A DNA stretch of 64,000 bases from CAYPFY01 sp964410105 (GCA_964410105.1 CAYPFY010000018.1:1-64000), one strand, 5' to 3'; shown: positions 52,770-61,674, numbered from the stretch's first letter. The notes: a model not told the origin generated them from the sequence alone. Made by a program: numbers and translations.

Positions 52770-54460
52770 CAGAAACTCACATGCTTCATCATGAGGAGAT
52801 GCTCGGCGACGGGGCCGAGGGAGAGCGCCGGGAAAAAGGTCAAGGCCATGACGATGAGCATGACCGCGATCAGTAGCACCGCGAAAAGGGGGACGTCCGT
52901 CGGAAATGTCCCGGCAGAGACCGGCGTGATTCTCTTCCGGGAAAGACTTCCCGCTATCGCAAGGACCGGCAGGATGACTCCAAATCTTCCGATAATCATC
53001 CCCGCTGCCAGCAGGAGATTGTAAAAGGGGCTGTTCGCGCTGAGGCCCGCGAGAGCGCTTCCGTTGTTGCCCGCCGCAGATGTGAAAGCGTAGAGGATCT
53101 CCGACAGCCCGTGAGGACCCGCGTTGTTCAATCCCGCGAGCCCGGCATCCGTCACGGAGGCGATGGCCGCACCTACCAGGATGACCGCGCTGGGCGCAAT
53201 CGAAGCCAGCGCCGCCATCTTCACCTCGAACGCTTCGATTTTTTTGCCCAGGTATTCAGGAGTCCGCCCCACCATCAGACCCGCGATGAAGACGGTGAGG
53301 AACACGAAGACCAGGATGCCGTAGATGCCCGCTCCCACCCCGCCGAAGATCACCTCTCCCAGCATGATGTTGAGCATGGCTACCATTCCCGAGAGAGGCG
53401 AAAGGCTGTCATGCATCGCGTTCACCGAGCCGTTCGACGCCGACGTGGTTGCCACAGACCATAGCACGCTGTTCGCGGCGCCGAAACGGGCCTCCTTCCC
53501 CTCCATCCCGGCAGCCACCTGCGTCACGGCATTGATGTGATATTCCGACCAAAGAGATAGTCCGAGGAACACAAGGAAAAGCGACATCATGCACCACCAG
53601 AGAATCCATCCCTGTCGCCTCGACCCGACCATCACGCCGTACGCGTACACAAGCGCTGAGGGGAGTAAGAGAATTTCAAGCATTTCGAGAAAATTGCTGA
53701 ACGGGGTCGGGTTTTCGAACGGATGAGCGCTGTTGGCATTGAAGAATCCGCCCCCGTTCGTACCAAGCTGCTTTATGGCAACCTGCGACGCGACTGGTCC
53801 CACAGGGATTACCTGCTCGGCTCCCTCAAGGGTCGATGCCCGAGCGTAACCCCCCAGGGTCTGCACCACGCCCTGACCCGCCAGAAGCATCGCGGTGACG
53901 AATGCGAGGGGGAGAAGGAGGTGGAGTGTCGACCGAACAAGGTCTGCCCAGAAATTGCCGAGCTCATTGGAATTCCTGTTCAGAACGCCGCGAATGAGTG
54001 CGACCATGACCGCTATGCCCGTGGCAGCGCTGAGGAAGTTTTGCACCGTCAGTCCCGCGAGCTGAGTCAAATAACTCATCGTCGTTTCACCGGAATAGGC
54101 CTGCCAGTTTGTGTTGGTCATGAAGCTGACGGCAGTGTTGAGCGCAAGATGCCACCCGACATCCGGGAGGTGTTGAGGATTGAGGGGAAGGTGAGACTGA
54201 AATGTCTGAAGCAGATAGAGAACAGCGAAACCGAACAGGTTGAAGACGAGCAAGGCGGAGGCGTATTCCTTCCAGTTCATCCCGATTCCCGGGTCAATTC
54301 CCGAGAGTCTGTAAACGATCCGCTCCAGCCATCCCGTCACCGGCGTAAGGATCGTCCGCTTGCCGTTGAGTATGCGGGCCGTTATCTGGCCCAGAACCGG
54401 AGTAAGCGCCCCAAGGACCAGGAGATATACCCCGATCTGACCGATATCAGAAAATCTCAA
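52769..54460 (-). CDS. kdpA: Potassium-transporting ATPase subunit KdpA
   Basis: Channel-like subunit that binds and conducts K+, with four filter-like repeats in about ten helices. SFMTNTNWQAYSGETTMSYL, IKQLGTNGGGFFNANSAHPF, and TSASNGSVNAMHDSLSPLSG plus FTSAAGNNGSALAGL carry the pore-loop sequences (T-N-T/N-G-G/S-N-G/N-N-G). It is 563 residues, normal. The start is TTG at 54460, confirmed by its overlap with the kdpF stop (TTGA) and by the LRFSDIGQIGVYLLVL N-terminus. Confidence 0.97.
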   Translation of the reverse strand: MRFSDIGQIGVYLLVLGALTPVLGQITARILNGKRTILTPVTGWLERIVYRLSGIDPGIGMNWKEYASALLVFNLFGFAVLYLLQTFQSHLPLNPQHLPDVGWHLALNTAVSFMTNTNWQAYSGETTMSYLTQLAGLTVQNFLSAATGIAVMVALIRGVLNRNSNELGNFWADLVRSTLHLLLPLAFVTAMLLAGQGVVQTLGGYARASTLEGAEQVIPVGPVASQVAIKQLGTNGGGFFNANSAHPFENPTPFSNFLEMLEILLLPSALVYAYGVMVGSRRQGWILWWCMMSLFLVFLGLSLWSEYHINAVTQVAAGMEGKEARFGAANSVLWSVATTSASNGSVNAMHDSLSPLSGMVAMLNIMLGEVIFGGVGAGIYGILVFVFLTVFIAGLMVGRTPEYLGKKIEAFEVKMAALASIAPSAVILVGAAIASVTDAGLAGLNNAGPHGLSEILYAFTSAAGNNGSALAGLSANSPFYNLLLAAGMIIGRFGVILPVLAIAGSLSRKRITPVSAGTFPTDVPLFAVLLIAVMLIVMALTFFPALSLGPVAEHLLMMKHVSF

Positions 54461-54534
54461 AATCTCTCCGGCCTGATCAATACATAACCCAGATACAGGA
54501 GGAGGAGTATTCCCACCACCATTCCGCCGATCAT
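54457..54534 (-). CDS. kdpF: KdpF, small stabilising subunit of the Kdp ATPase
   Basis: A 25-residue single-helix protein, MIGGMVVGILLLLYLGYVLI followed by RPERF, with the family ending R/N-P-E-x-F. KdpF sits in the membrane and stabilises the Kdp complex. ATG 54534; its TGA (54459-54457) overlaps the kdpA TTG start (54460) as TTGA. It is too short for normal gene finding and is the first gene of the kdp operon. Confidence 0.88.
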   Translation of the reverse strand: MIGGMVVGILLLLYLGYVLIRPERF

Positions 54535-54628
54535 TTTAGTCAGAAAAAGATCGACAGCCGGAGGCCCAAAGGCAATGAAAGTGTTCTAAAGAGATGGCCC
54601 GGAACTGTTAAGAAGATGTAAAGAGAGG

Positions 54629-54641
54629 CGGGCGAAGCCCG
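54629..54641 (-). terminator. Hairpin after gpmA, before kdpF
   Basis: CGGGC-GAA-GCCCG forms a perfect 5-bp stem with a 3-nt loop just past the gpmA stop on the minus strand, followed by a pyrimidine-rich but not U-only stretch. It may end the phoR-gpmA transcript before the kdp operon. The stem is short, so confidence is low. Confidence 0.35.
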
Positions 54642-54650
54642 TTCAGGCGA

Positions 54651-55394
54651 TCATTTTGCAGGCTTGCCCTGGCGCGCGACGGATTCAGTGGCCTCCCGGA
54701 TTTTTTCCTGGTCTCCGAGGTAATAATGTTTCAGCGGTTTCAGGCCTTCGTCAAGCTCATAGACGAGCGGAATGCCGGTGGGGATGTTCAGGTCGAGGAT
54801 CTTCTCATCGGAAATCGAGTCCAAATATTTGACGAGCGCCCGCAGGCTGTTTCCGTGCGCGGCGATGATGACCTTTCTGCCTGCCATGATAGCCGGGGCG
54901 ATTTCTTCATGCCAGTACGGCAGGAATCGACCAACCGTGTCCTTGAGACATTCCGTCAGAGGGGGATTCTCGATGGTTTTGTACCGAATGTCGTTGGCCG
55001 GGTTTCGAGGGTCACCGGGGTCAAGAGCAGGAGGGGGGATGTCGTAACTTCGACGCCAGAGGAGTACCTGCTTCTCGCCATACCTGGCGGCGGTTTCCGA
55101 CTTGTTTAATCCCTGGAGGGCGCCGTAATGTCTCTCGTTCAGACGCCATGAATTTCTCACCGGTATCCACATGAGATCGAGTTGGTCGAGGGAGATCCAG
55201 AGGGTCCGCACAGCCCGCTTGAGGAGGGACGTGAACGCCATGTCGAATGAAAATCCATTTTCCCGCAAAACGCGCCCCGCCGAGCGCGCCTCACCGATCC
55301 CTTTTTCCGAGAGATCGACGTCAGTCCATCCCGTGAAACGGTTTTCCTCGTTCCAGACGCTTTCACCATGACGGAGCAACACGATCTTGCGCAC
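54651..55394 (-). CDS. gpmA: 2,3-bisphosphoglycerate-dependent phosphoglycerate mutase
   Basis: Glycolytic enzyme that interconverts 3- and 2-phosphoglycerate. The catalytic LLRHGESVWNEENRFTGWTD opens the chain, with RAVRTLW, LNERHYGALQGLNKSETAARYGE (active-site glutamate), and AAHGNSLRALVKYLD for the second histidine. At 247 residues it is the typical dPGM. It lies 8 bp after phoR on the same strand. Confidence 0.96.
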   Translation of the reverse strand: MRKIVLLRHGESVWNEENRFTGWTDVDLSEKGIGEARSAGRVLRENGFSFDMAFTSLLKRAVRTLWISLDQLDLMWIPVRNSWRLNERHYGALQGLNKSETAARYGEKQVLLWRRSYDIPPPALDPGDPRNPANDIRYKTIENPPLTECLKDTVGRFLPYWHEEIAPAIMAGRKVIIAAHGNSLRALVKYLDSISDEKILDLNIPTGIPLVYELDEGLKPLKHYYLGDQEKIREATESVARQGKPAK

Positions 55395-55402
55395 GACGTC
55401 CC

Positions 55403-56839
55403 CTATGTTTTCAGGATGAAGCTGAATGAACTCCCGGAACCCACACGGCTCTCAACATCGACCCTGCTTCCGTGGGCTTCGACGATGTGTTTGACGATCG
55501 CAAGACCGAGCCCTGTTCCCCCTGCTTCTCTCGACCGCTCCTTATCCACCCTGTAGAATCTCTCGAATATTCTGGGTAGATGCTCTGCCGCAATTCCCAC
55601 GCCCGTGTCCCGGACGGTGACTTTGACAGCCCCATCGTCCCGATGGGCGGAGATGACCACTTTTCCTCCCGAAACATTATAACTGATGGCGTTGCCGACG
55701 AGGTTGATCAGAACCTGCTTTAACCGCTCCCTGTCCCCCAGGACATCGGTCTCCGGCGACGGCTCGAGGCTCAATGAAATCCCCTTCTGCACGGCTACCG
55801 GGGTCATTTCCGTGAGCACCTGGCGGAGCAATTCCTGAAGGGGGAAATACCTGAAACTCAGTTTCATGTCTCCCGACTGAATCCTCGATATCTCGATCAG
55901 GTCGGCAAGGAGGACGTTCAGCCGCTCGGTGTTGTGGAGGGCCCGCCTCACAAACTCCTTGTTCACGGCCGGGTCCTCGATCGCGCCACCGAGGAGAGTT
56001 TCAAGCATCCCCTGCACGGCAAAGATAGGCGTCCGAAGCTCGTGCGAAACGTTTCCCAGAAATTCGCTCCGCACCCGCTCCAATTTTTTGAGGCTCGCGA
56101 TGTCTGCTCTCAGCCTGTCGATCATCCCATTGATCGTCTCGGCCAGTTTCCCGAGCTCGTCCCCCGTTTCCACAGGCAGCTGGCGGTCATAGGTCCCGCC
56201 CCGGATTTCAGAAGCAATTCTCTCCATGTTTTTTACCGGCGCTGCGAGCCTGTGGGATAGCATCACGGCCGCAAGGACGACGATCGCCAGGACGACGGAG
56301 CTTGCCACAAGAATTTTCGAGCGGATGGCCGACATAAGGTCGTTGACCTGGGTTAGCGGGACCCCCACCCTGAGTATCGCCGCCTCCGCCATGCTGCCCG
56401 CAAACGGATGTGCGAGCGCCCGCGCAAAGTATAACATCTCGATTCCGAGCGTGGCGCTCGTGCGAGAACTGGCCCCGCTCCCATGTGCCAGCGCTTCCAT
56501 GACTTCTGGCCTCCCCGCATGGTTTTCCATGGCGCCCAATTCCGCTGGCTCCCGTTCCGACTCAAAGACGACCCTTCCATCCCGGGCTATGAGGGTGAGG
56601 CGCACGGAGGCCGCGCGGGAGAATGTCTGCAGCCGTCCATAATAAAGGGAATCGCCGGACGGCGAGATCAGTCTCACGATGTATTCCGCTTCTTCGGAAT
56701 GCCGCTTCAGTTCGTCCAGGACCCTGGACCGAAAGTATGCATCAAGTGTGATCGTCGAGAAGATGCCCGCCACGACGATGACACCGAAGGAAAGGGAGAG
56801 GAGTACCAGAGTGAGCTTTGTCTGTATGCGCATTCGCAA
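55403..56839 (-). CDS. phoR: PhoR-like sensor histidine kinase
   Basis: Membrane histidine kinase with two transmembrane helices (TLVLLSLSFGVIVVAGIF and ILVASSVVLAIVVLAAVML) flanking a periplasmic domain of about 140 residues, then HAMP (RLAAPVKNMERIASEIRGG) and a kinase core: NVSHELRTPIFAVQGMLETL (phospho-acceptor), NLVGNAISYN, DTGVGIAAEHLPRIFERFYR and GTGLGLAIVKHIVEAHGS. The IFAVQGMLETL variant is the PhoR type. It faces pit/phoU-like genes divergently and phoB lies 1.8 kb away, so it is the probable PhoB kinase. Expected to be controlled by PhoU and Pst. Confidence 0.86.
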   Translation of the reverse strand: MRMRIQTKLTLVLLSLSFGVIVVAGIFSTITLDAYFRSRVLDELKRHSEEAEYIVRLISPSGDSLYYGRLQTFSRAASVRLTLIARDGRVVFESEREPAELGAMENHAGRPEVMEALAHGSGASSRTSATLGIEMLYFARALAHPFAGSMAEAAILRVGVPLTQVNDLMSAIRSKILVASSVVLAIVVLAAVMLSHRLAAPVKNMERIASEIRGGTYDRQLPVETGDELGKLAETINGMIDRLRADIASLKKLERVRSEFLGNVSHELRTPIFAVQGMLETLLGGAIEDPAVNKEFVRRALHNTERLNVLLADLIEISRIQSGDMKLSFRYFPLQELLRQVLTEMTPVAVQKGISLSLEPSPETDVLGDRERLKQVLINLVGNAISYNVSGGKVVISAHRDDGAVKVTVRDTGVGIAAEHLPRIFERFYRVDKERSREAGGTGLGLAIVKHIVEAHGSRVDVESRVGSGSSFSFILKT

Positions 56840-56978
56840 TCACCGGCGGTACATTGTACGAAGAACCGCCTCGAAAATCAAAGACGGTAACATGCGCCGT
56901 CTCATGTATTGGATATAAGAAGAATAATATGTATCTTCTCCACGCTCATTTCCCCCAGAACTTCCAAAGGTTTTTCCC

Positions 56979-57623
56979 ATGCGGCTCGATCGAATCATCC
57001 AGGTTCTCCTGCCTCACGACGAGAAGTTTTATGGCTTTTTTGAGGAGTCGTCGGAAAATCTCGTCGAGGCGATGAAGCTTCTTTCCGAGCTCTTTCAGGC
57101 GAAAGGGCTCGACCGCGAACTCATTCTCAATAAGATCCACGACCGCGAGCATCTCGGCGACACGGTCACCCACAAGATCTATGCCGAGCTGAGCGCGACC
57201 TTCGTCACGCCATTCGATCGAGAGGATATTCACCTTCTCGCATCCGCTCTCGATGACGTGATGGATTTCATTGACGGCAGCTCGTCACGGTTCGTCCTGT
57301 ATAAGATTGACGCCTGCCCCCCGGACATGGCGAAGATGATCGAGATTCTCCAGAAACAGGTCGCCGAAATCAAACGCGGCGTCTCGCTGCTGAGGGATTT
57401 CCGCCAGGCCGAGGAGCTTCAGAAGATCCTGGAGAAAATCAATGAATATGAGAATGACGCTGATGCCATCTTCGAGCACGCCATCGCAAAACTCTTCGAC
57501 CTTGAGAAGGATCCTGTGAAAATCATCAAGCTCAAGGAAATCTACGTGGGGCTCGAGACCGCTACCGATAAATGCGAGGACGCAGCGAATGTCATGGAGT
57601 CCCTCCTGATAAAGCACGGCTGA
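56979..57623 (+). CDS. DUF47 (PhoU-like) Pit accessory protein
   Basis: Helical protein of the DUF47/PhoU-related family that regularly accompanies Pit transporters and modulates them. LLPHDEKFYGFFEESSENLVEA is the opening, with IHDREHLGDTVTHKIYAEL and FDREDIHLLASALDDVMDFI (acidic, metal-binding E/D clusters), and CEDAANVMESLLIKHG at the end. At 214 residues it is standard. It is followed by pit after 11 bp, divergent from phoR. Confidence 0.92.
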   Translation: MRLDRIIQVLLPHDEKFYGFFEESSENLVEAMKLLSELFQAKGLDRELILNKIHDREHLGDTVTHKIYAELSATFVTPFDREDIHLLASALDDVMDFIDGSSSRFVLYKIDACPPDMAKMIEILQKQVAEIKRGVSLLRDFRQAEELQKILEKINEYENDADAIFEHAIAKLFDLEKDPVKIIKLKEIYVGLETATDKCEDAANVMESLLIKHG

Positions 57624-57634
57624 TCCTTCCCCGA

Positions 57635-58615
57635 ATGCTGATCCTCGTCATTATTTTCATCGCGCTGGTCTTCGATTTTCTGAACGGGTTTCACGATTCG
57701 GCGAATTCCATCGCGACCATCGTCTCGACCCGCGTGTTGACCCCCCGGAAAGCCGTCATGTGGGCCGCCTTCTTCAACCTCGTGGCTGCCTTCCTCTTCG
57801 ACGTCCATGTGGCCAAAACTCTCGGCAAAGGCCTCGTCGATCTTTCTGCCGTCAATGAATTCGTGATCATGTCGGGCCTCCTCGGAGCGATCGTGTGGAA
57901 TATCATAACCTGGTACTACGGGCTCCCGACCAGTTCGTCGCACGCGCTCATCGGAGGCTATGCAGGCGCTGCCATAGCAAAGGCGGGGATCGGGGCTATT
58001 CTCTTTGACGGGTGGACGAAGACCCTCATCTTCATCGTTGTCGCGCCGATGATGGGCCTTGTCATGGGGTTTCTCCTGATGGCGGCGCTTATGTGGATTT
58101 ATCATGACCGCCCTTCGACTAGGATCAATTTCGTGTTCAGGAAACTTCAGCTTATTTCCGCGGCGCTCTACAGCCTCGGACACGGCACCAACGACGCTCA
58201 GAAAACCATGGGGGTGATCACGGGGCTGCTTGTGACGGCCCGAGTCCTCAAAACCTTTGAGGTTCCCTACTGGGTGATATTGATGTCGCACTTCGCTATT
58301 GCGCTCGGCACGCTCTTCGGGGGGTGGAGAATCGTGAAGACGATGGGCCAGAAGATTACGAAACTCAAACCGACCGGCGGATTCTGCGCCGAAACCGCAG
58401 GCGGAATAACTCTTCTTGTCACTGCATGGGGGGGGATTCCGGTGAGCACGACTCACACCATAACGGGCGCCATCATGGGGGTCGGCGCCACGAAACGTCT
58501 CTCGGGCGTCCGATGGGGCCTTGCCGGGAATATCATCATGGCTTGGATTCTTACGATCCCCGCCTCCGCGCTTGTGGGGGCGATCGCCTACGGACTCGTC
58601 TCCCTCTTCGTGTGA
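57635..58615 (+). CDS. Low-affinity inorganic phosphate transporter (Pit family)
   Basis: PiT/SLC20 secondary transporter for phosphate (as metal-phosphate or with cation). Both inverted repeats show the family signature: GFHDSANSIATIVSTRVLTP (first) and GHGTNDAQKTMGVITGLL (second), and GLPTSSSHALIGGYAGAAI and GIPVSTTHTITGAIMGVG carry the conserved S/T-S-x-H. About ten helices. The frame opens at 57572, but ATG 57635 starts the first helix and is used (326 residues). It ends 1 bp before the convergent phoB gene. Confidence 0.94.
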   Translation: MLILVIIFIALVFDFLNGFHDSANSIATIVSTRVLTPRKAVMWAAFFNLVAAFLFDVHVAKTLGKGLVDLSAVNEFVIMSGLLGAIVWNIITWYYGLPTSSSHALIGGYAGAAIAKAGIGAILFDGWTKTLIFIVVAPMMGLVMGFLLMAALMWIYHDRPSTRINFVFRKLQLISAALYSLGHGTNDAQKTMGVITGLLVTARVLKTFEVPYWVILMSHFAIALGTLFGGWRIVKTMGQKITKLKPTGGFCAETAGGITLLVTAWGGIPVSTTHTITGAIMGVGATKRLSGVRWGLAGNIIMAWILTIPASALVGAIAYGLVSLFV

Positions 58616-58616
58616 G

Positions 58617-59315
58617 TCACCCTTCCGTCAGCCGGTACCCTATTCCCTTAATAGTCTCGATCCTATCGGCATGCTTGCCGAGCTTTTCCCGGATTTTTCG
58701 TATGTGCACATCGACCGTCCGGTCGACGACCCTGACGTCCGAGCCCCAGACCGCGTTCAATAATCTTTCGCGGTTTATCACCTGGTCGGGATACCGGGCA
58801 AGGTAGGTCAGAACCTCGAACTCCTTCTTGGGAAAAAATATCTCCTGTCCGTCGACCATGACCCTGTGACGCGAGGGTGAAATCTCTATCACCCCGAGGA
58901 TTATGGTCCCCTGCTCCTGCGGAATCACTCCTTCTTTGCGCAGCACGTTCTTGATCCTCGCGATCAGTTTCGGTATGCTCACGGGCTTCACGACGTAGTC
59001 GTCGGCGCCCAGCTCAAGGCCGAGGACCTCGTCGATCTCCGTTCCCCTGGCCGTCAGGAATATGATCGGTATGGCCGAGGTCTTCTCGTCTTTCTTGAGT
59101 TTTTTCAGCACCTCGTAGCCGTCGAGTTCGGGCATCATGACGTCAAGGAGGATGAGCTGCGGGAGATGCCTCGCCTGTTCGAGCGCATCTTCGCCGTTAC
59201 GCGCCGTCAACACCGTGTAACCTTCCTTCTGAAGGTTGTATTTCAATAAATCGACAATATCCTGCTCGTCATCGACGACGAGGATCTTTTTCGATCTCGA
59301 TCCTTCGGCTGCCAT
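58617..59315 (-). CDS. phoB: Phosphate response regulator PhoB
   Basis: OmpR-type regulator with receiver (ILVVDDEQDIVDLL; phospho-acceptor in LILLDVMMPELDG; DDYVVKPVSIPKL) and winged helix (FPKKEFEVLTYLARYPDQVINRERLL, VDVHIRKIREKLG, ETIKGIGYRL). The WGSDVRVVDRTVDVHI wing is the PhoB type. At 232 residues it is normal. It lies 4 bp after the lipoprotein gene, with a Pho-box-like pair upstream, so it may control its own expression. PhoR is 1.8 kb away. The response regulator at 20.3 kb is a close relative, so specificity cannot be told by eye alone. Confidence 0.85.
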   Translation of the reverse strand: MAAEGSRSKKILVVDDEQDIVDLLKYNLQKEGYTVLTARNGEDALEQARHLPQLILLDVMMPELDGYEVLKKLKKDEKTSAIPIIFLTARGTEIDEVLGLELGADDYVVKPVSIPKLIARIKNVLRKEGVIPQEQGTIILGVIEISPSRHRVMVDGQEIFFPKKEFEVLTYLARYPDQVINRERLLNAVWGSDVRVVDRTVDVHIRKIREKLGKHADRIETIKGIGYRLTEG

Positions 59316-59319
59316 ATGC

Positions 59320-59661
59320 TTAATTCTTCCCGGCCATGGTCGCCCCCTTGAGCTCCTGGAGCCGGTTCATAACGTTTTCGTGCAACTGCCGCCACCGGCC
59401 GATATCTTTTCTATAGTAGTCGAGAGTCGTCTGAAATTGGGGAGCGGTTACCTGATAACGAGTGTAAAGAGTATCCAGATTCACGACCCCCCCGGAGTTT
59501 TCAAGCTTTGCCTCCTCCTCCAGAACAATTTTGTCGGCGTAGATGTGGATGAACTTGTCTTCGGCGATAGGAGGGGCGCTGAGGCGATCCCCCGAACAGC
59601 CTGCAAGACTCAGGAAAAGTATTATCGAAAACCTCATTCGAATCCGGAAATTCAGAGTCAT
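59320..59661 (-). CDS. Small lipoprotein resembling DUF4296
   Basis: A 113-residue lipoprotein: MRFSIILFLSLAGCSG carries the lipobox (LAGC). The mature part (EDKFIHIYADKIVLEEEAKL, LDTLYTRYQVTAPQFQTTLD, YYRKDIGRWRQLHENVM) has the DUF4296 layout, a family largely of Bacteroidota with unknown function. The frame is open to 59754; ATG 59661 is used because an AGGAG lies upstream and the signal follows (59637 is the alternative). It is first in a two-gene unit with phoB, 4 bp apart, so it may be phosphate regulated. Confidence 0.72.
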   Translation of the reverse strand: MTLNFRIRMRFSIILFLSLAGCSGDRLSAPPIAEDKFIHIYADKIVLEEEAKLENSGGVVNLDTLYTRYQVTAPQFQTTLDYYRKDIGRWRQLHENVMNRLQELKGATMAGKN

Positions 59662-59697
59662 TGTACGTATTACTCCTGCGAAATGCAATGGAATCGA

Positions 59698-59715
59698 GGT
59701 TAACAAATTGTTACC
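59698..59715 (-). promoter_or_regulatory. Putative Pho box upstream of the lipoprotein-phoB unit
   Basis: On the coding strand GTAACA-N5-TTAACC gives two hexamers 11 bp apart, starting 37 bp before the lipoprotein ATG. It resembles the sites before pstC and the porin, and also forms a near-palindrome. With only two repeats it is the weakest of the four but the most interesting for autoregulation. Confidence 0.5.
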
Positions 59716-59977
59716 AGAGCCGGATCCCGAAAGGAGTAATCCCCATCCCCGCACCAGAGGTTCGTCGACAGATGAGGGAATGCCTCCCCTTCAAAGGACA
59801 GGGGGGCCCGCTCCAGACGCGAAAAATCCTTACATTCATTACGGTGAATGTTCAGGGGCCAGGCCGATCGTAACCGTGGATGAGACGCCCGTGGTGAAGG
59901 ATATCGAGCCTCCTGAGAGTTCATCCCCTGGCCTCTTGCCAGGCATCACGTCGGCGAACAAATCATCCCAAGCATAG

Positions 59978-61237
59978 ATGGTACAGGCAAATCCGGCCCA
60001 TGATGATGCTCGTCGGGTTGTGGACGACATCTATCGCGCAGAATCCCGGCGCGTTCTTGCCACGCTGATCCGTCTCTTGGGGGATTTTGACGTCGCCGAG
60101 GAAGCAATGCACGAGGCTTTCGCCGCCGCGCTCGAGCAATGGCAGAAGGATGGAATTCCAGCCAATCCGCGCGCATGGCTTGTCTCGACCGGGAGGTTTA
60201 AGGCCGTCGATTCACTTCGCCGGCAGGCCCGGTTTGACAGGTCGGCGGGCGCCGAACTTGATAATCTTCCCGATGACGCGCGGAAGCCCGACGAACATAT
60301 CGATGACGTCGTCGACGACGACCGCCTCCGGCTGGTGTTCACATGCTGCCATCCCGCTCTCTCTCCCGAAGCGCGGGTGGCGCTGACGCTCCGCGAGGTA
60401 TGCGACCTCACAACAGAGGAGATCGCTCATGCGTTTCTCACCACCCCATCCACACTTGCCCAGCGCATCGTGCGGGCCAAATCGAAGATCAGGGATGCAA
60501 AGATCCCGTTTGAGGTGCCCCCTCAAACCGAGCTCCCTGACCGGCTGGATGCCGTCTTACAGGTAATCTACCTGGTCTTTAACGAGGGGTACAGCGCCTC
60601 CTCGGGCGGATCCGTCACCCGGGCGGATCTCTCCGGCGAGGCAATCCGCCTCGCCCGCCTTCTCGGAGAACTTTTGCCCGATCCGGAAGTGACCGGACTT
60701 CTCTCATTAATGCTTTTGCATGAATCCCGCCGCGTCTCGAGATCCTCTCCGGACGGCGAGCTTGTTCTGCTGGAGAATCAGGATCGCTCCCGCTGGAATA
60801 GGGAGATGATCGAGGAAGGACTCTCGCTCGCGCGCAAGGCACTCGCTTCACAGAGTCTTGGCCCGTATGCGCTGCAGGCGGCTATCGCGGCCGTTCATTC
60901 CGGGGCAGAAACCGCCTCCGGAACTGACTGGGGACGAATAATCGGGCTCTATGACCTCCTCCTGCGCGTGAACCCGTCACCGGTAATCGAGCTTAACCGC
61001 GCGGTAGCCGTGGCGATGCGTGACGGTCCGCTGGCAGGGCTCACGCTGATCGATGAGATATTTTCCCGGGGCGAATTGACGGATTATCATCTGGCCCATT
61101 CTGCCCGGGCGGACTTCTGCAGAAGGCTGGGGAACAGGGCGGAGGCGCGTCGGTCTTATGAAAAGGCCCTCTCCCTCACCCGGCAGGAGCCGGAAAGAAG
61201 GTTTCTTGAAAGACGCCTTGCCGAACTAAGGGACTAG
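59978..61237 (+). CDS. ECF sigma factor of the ECF42 type (SigJ-like, DUF6596)
   Basis: Extracytoplasmic-function sigma factor with an unusually long C-terminal extension. Sigma region 2 is DDIYRAESRRVLATLIRLLG and AEEAMHEAFAAALEQW, with NPRAWLVSTGRFKAVDSLRR; region 4 reads LTLREVCDLTTEEIAHAFL. The extension (from about residue 190: LDAVLQVIYLVFNEGYSASS, and later TPR-like repeats ending RRSYEKALSLTRQEPERRFL) is the DUF6596 part of ECF42 factors, needed for activity in the studied member. No anti-sigma gene is present, as expected for the group. The neighbouring YCII/DGPF genes are the usual partners. Confidence 0.9.
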   Translation: MVQANPAHDDARRVVDDIYRAESRRVLATLIRLLGDFDVAEEAMHEAFAAALEQWQKDGIPANPRAWLVSTGRFKAVDSLRRQARFDRSAGAELDNLPDDARKPDEHIDDVVDDDRLRLVFTCCHPALSPEARVALTLREVCDLTTEEIAHAFLTTPSTLAQRIVRAKSKIRDAKIPFEVPPQTELPDRLDAVLQVIYLVFNEGYSASSGGSVTRADLSGEAIRLARLLGELLPDPEVTGLLSLMLLHESRRVSRSSPDGELVLLENQDRSRWNREMIEEGLSLARKALASQSLGPYALQAAIAAVHSGAETASGTDWGRIIGLYDLLLRVNPSPVIELNRAVAVAMRDGPLAGLTLIDEIFSRGELTDYHLAHSARADFCRRLGNRAEARRSYEKALSLTRQEPERRFLERRLAELRD

Positions 61238-61323
61238 GGTTTTTTCGAGGGTGTCGATTTCATGGCCGGAGGATCGACTACATGGTAGGTCCGGGTTTCC
61301 GCCACAATTTCAAGGAACGCCTC

Positions 61324-61674
61324 ATGAAATATGCATGTCTCATTTACCAGGACGAAGGGCTGCTTCAAAAGATGTCCAGGGAAGAATTTGGCGACCTGAC
61401 AGCCGCCTACAAGACCTTTCACAATTCCGTGCAAAATAGCGGTCAGTACGTCGCTTCTCATGGGCTGTCGTCCCCTCACAATGCGACAACCGTGCGCGTG
61501 CGAGACGGGAAAACGCTCACAACGGACGGCCCTTTCGTCGAAACAAAAGAACAGCTCGGCAGTATCTACGTCATCGAAGCCGCTGATTTCAACGACGCAA
61601 TTCGCGTCGCCTCAAAGATTCCGAGCGCTAAATTCGGAGCAATCGAGGTAAGACCGCTCTGGGGCGAAGGGTAG
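61324..61674 (+). CDS. YCII/DGPF domain protein
   Basis: A small alpha-beta protein of the YCII-related family: opening MKYACLIYQDEGLLQK, middle TTDGPFVETKEQLGSIYVIE with the DGPF motif and conserved H in ASHGLSSPHNAT, ending AIEVRPLW. Family members are typical partners of ECF42 sigma factors; some YCII relatives are small peroxidase-like or hydrolase-like enzymes. ATG 61324 is preferred over 61282 by family start, with AAGGAA just upstream. It is 116 residues, 86 bp after the sigma gene. Confidence 0.88.
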   Translation: MKYACLIYQDEGLLQKMSREEFGDLTAAYKTFHNSVQNSGQYVASHGLSSPHNATTVRVRDGKTLTTDGPFVETKEQLGSIYVIEAADFNDAIRVASKIPSAKFGAIEVRPLWGEG

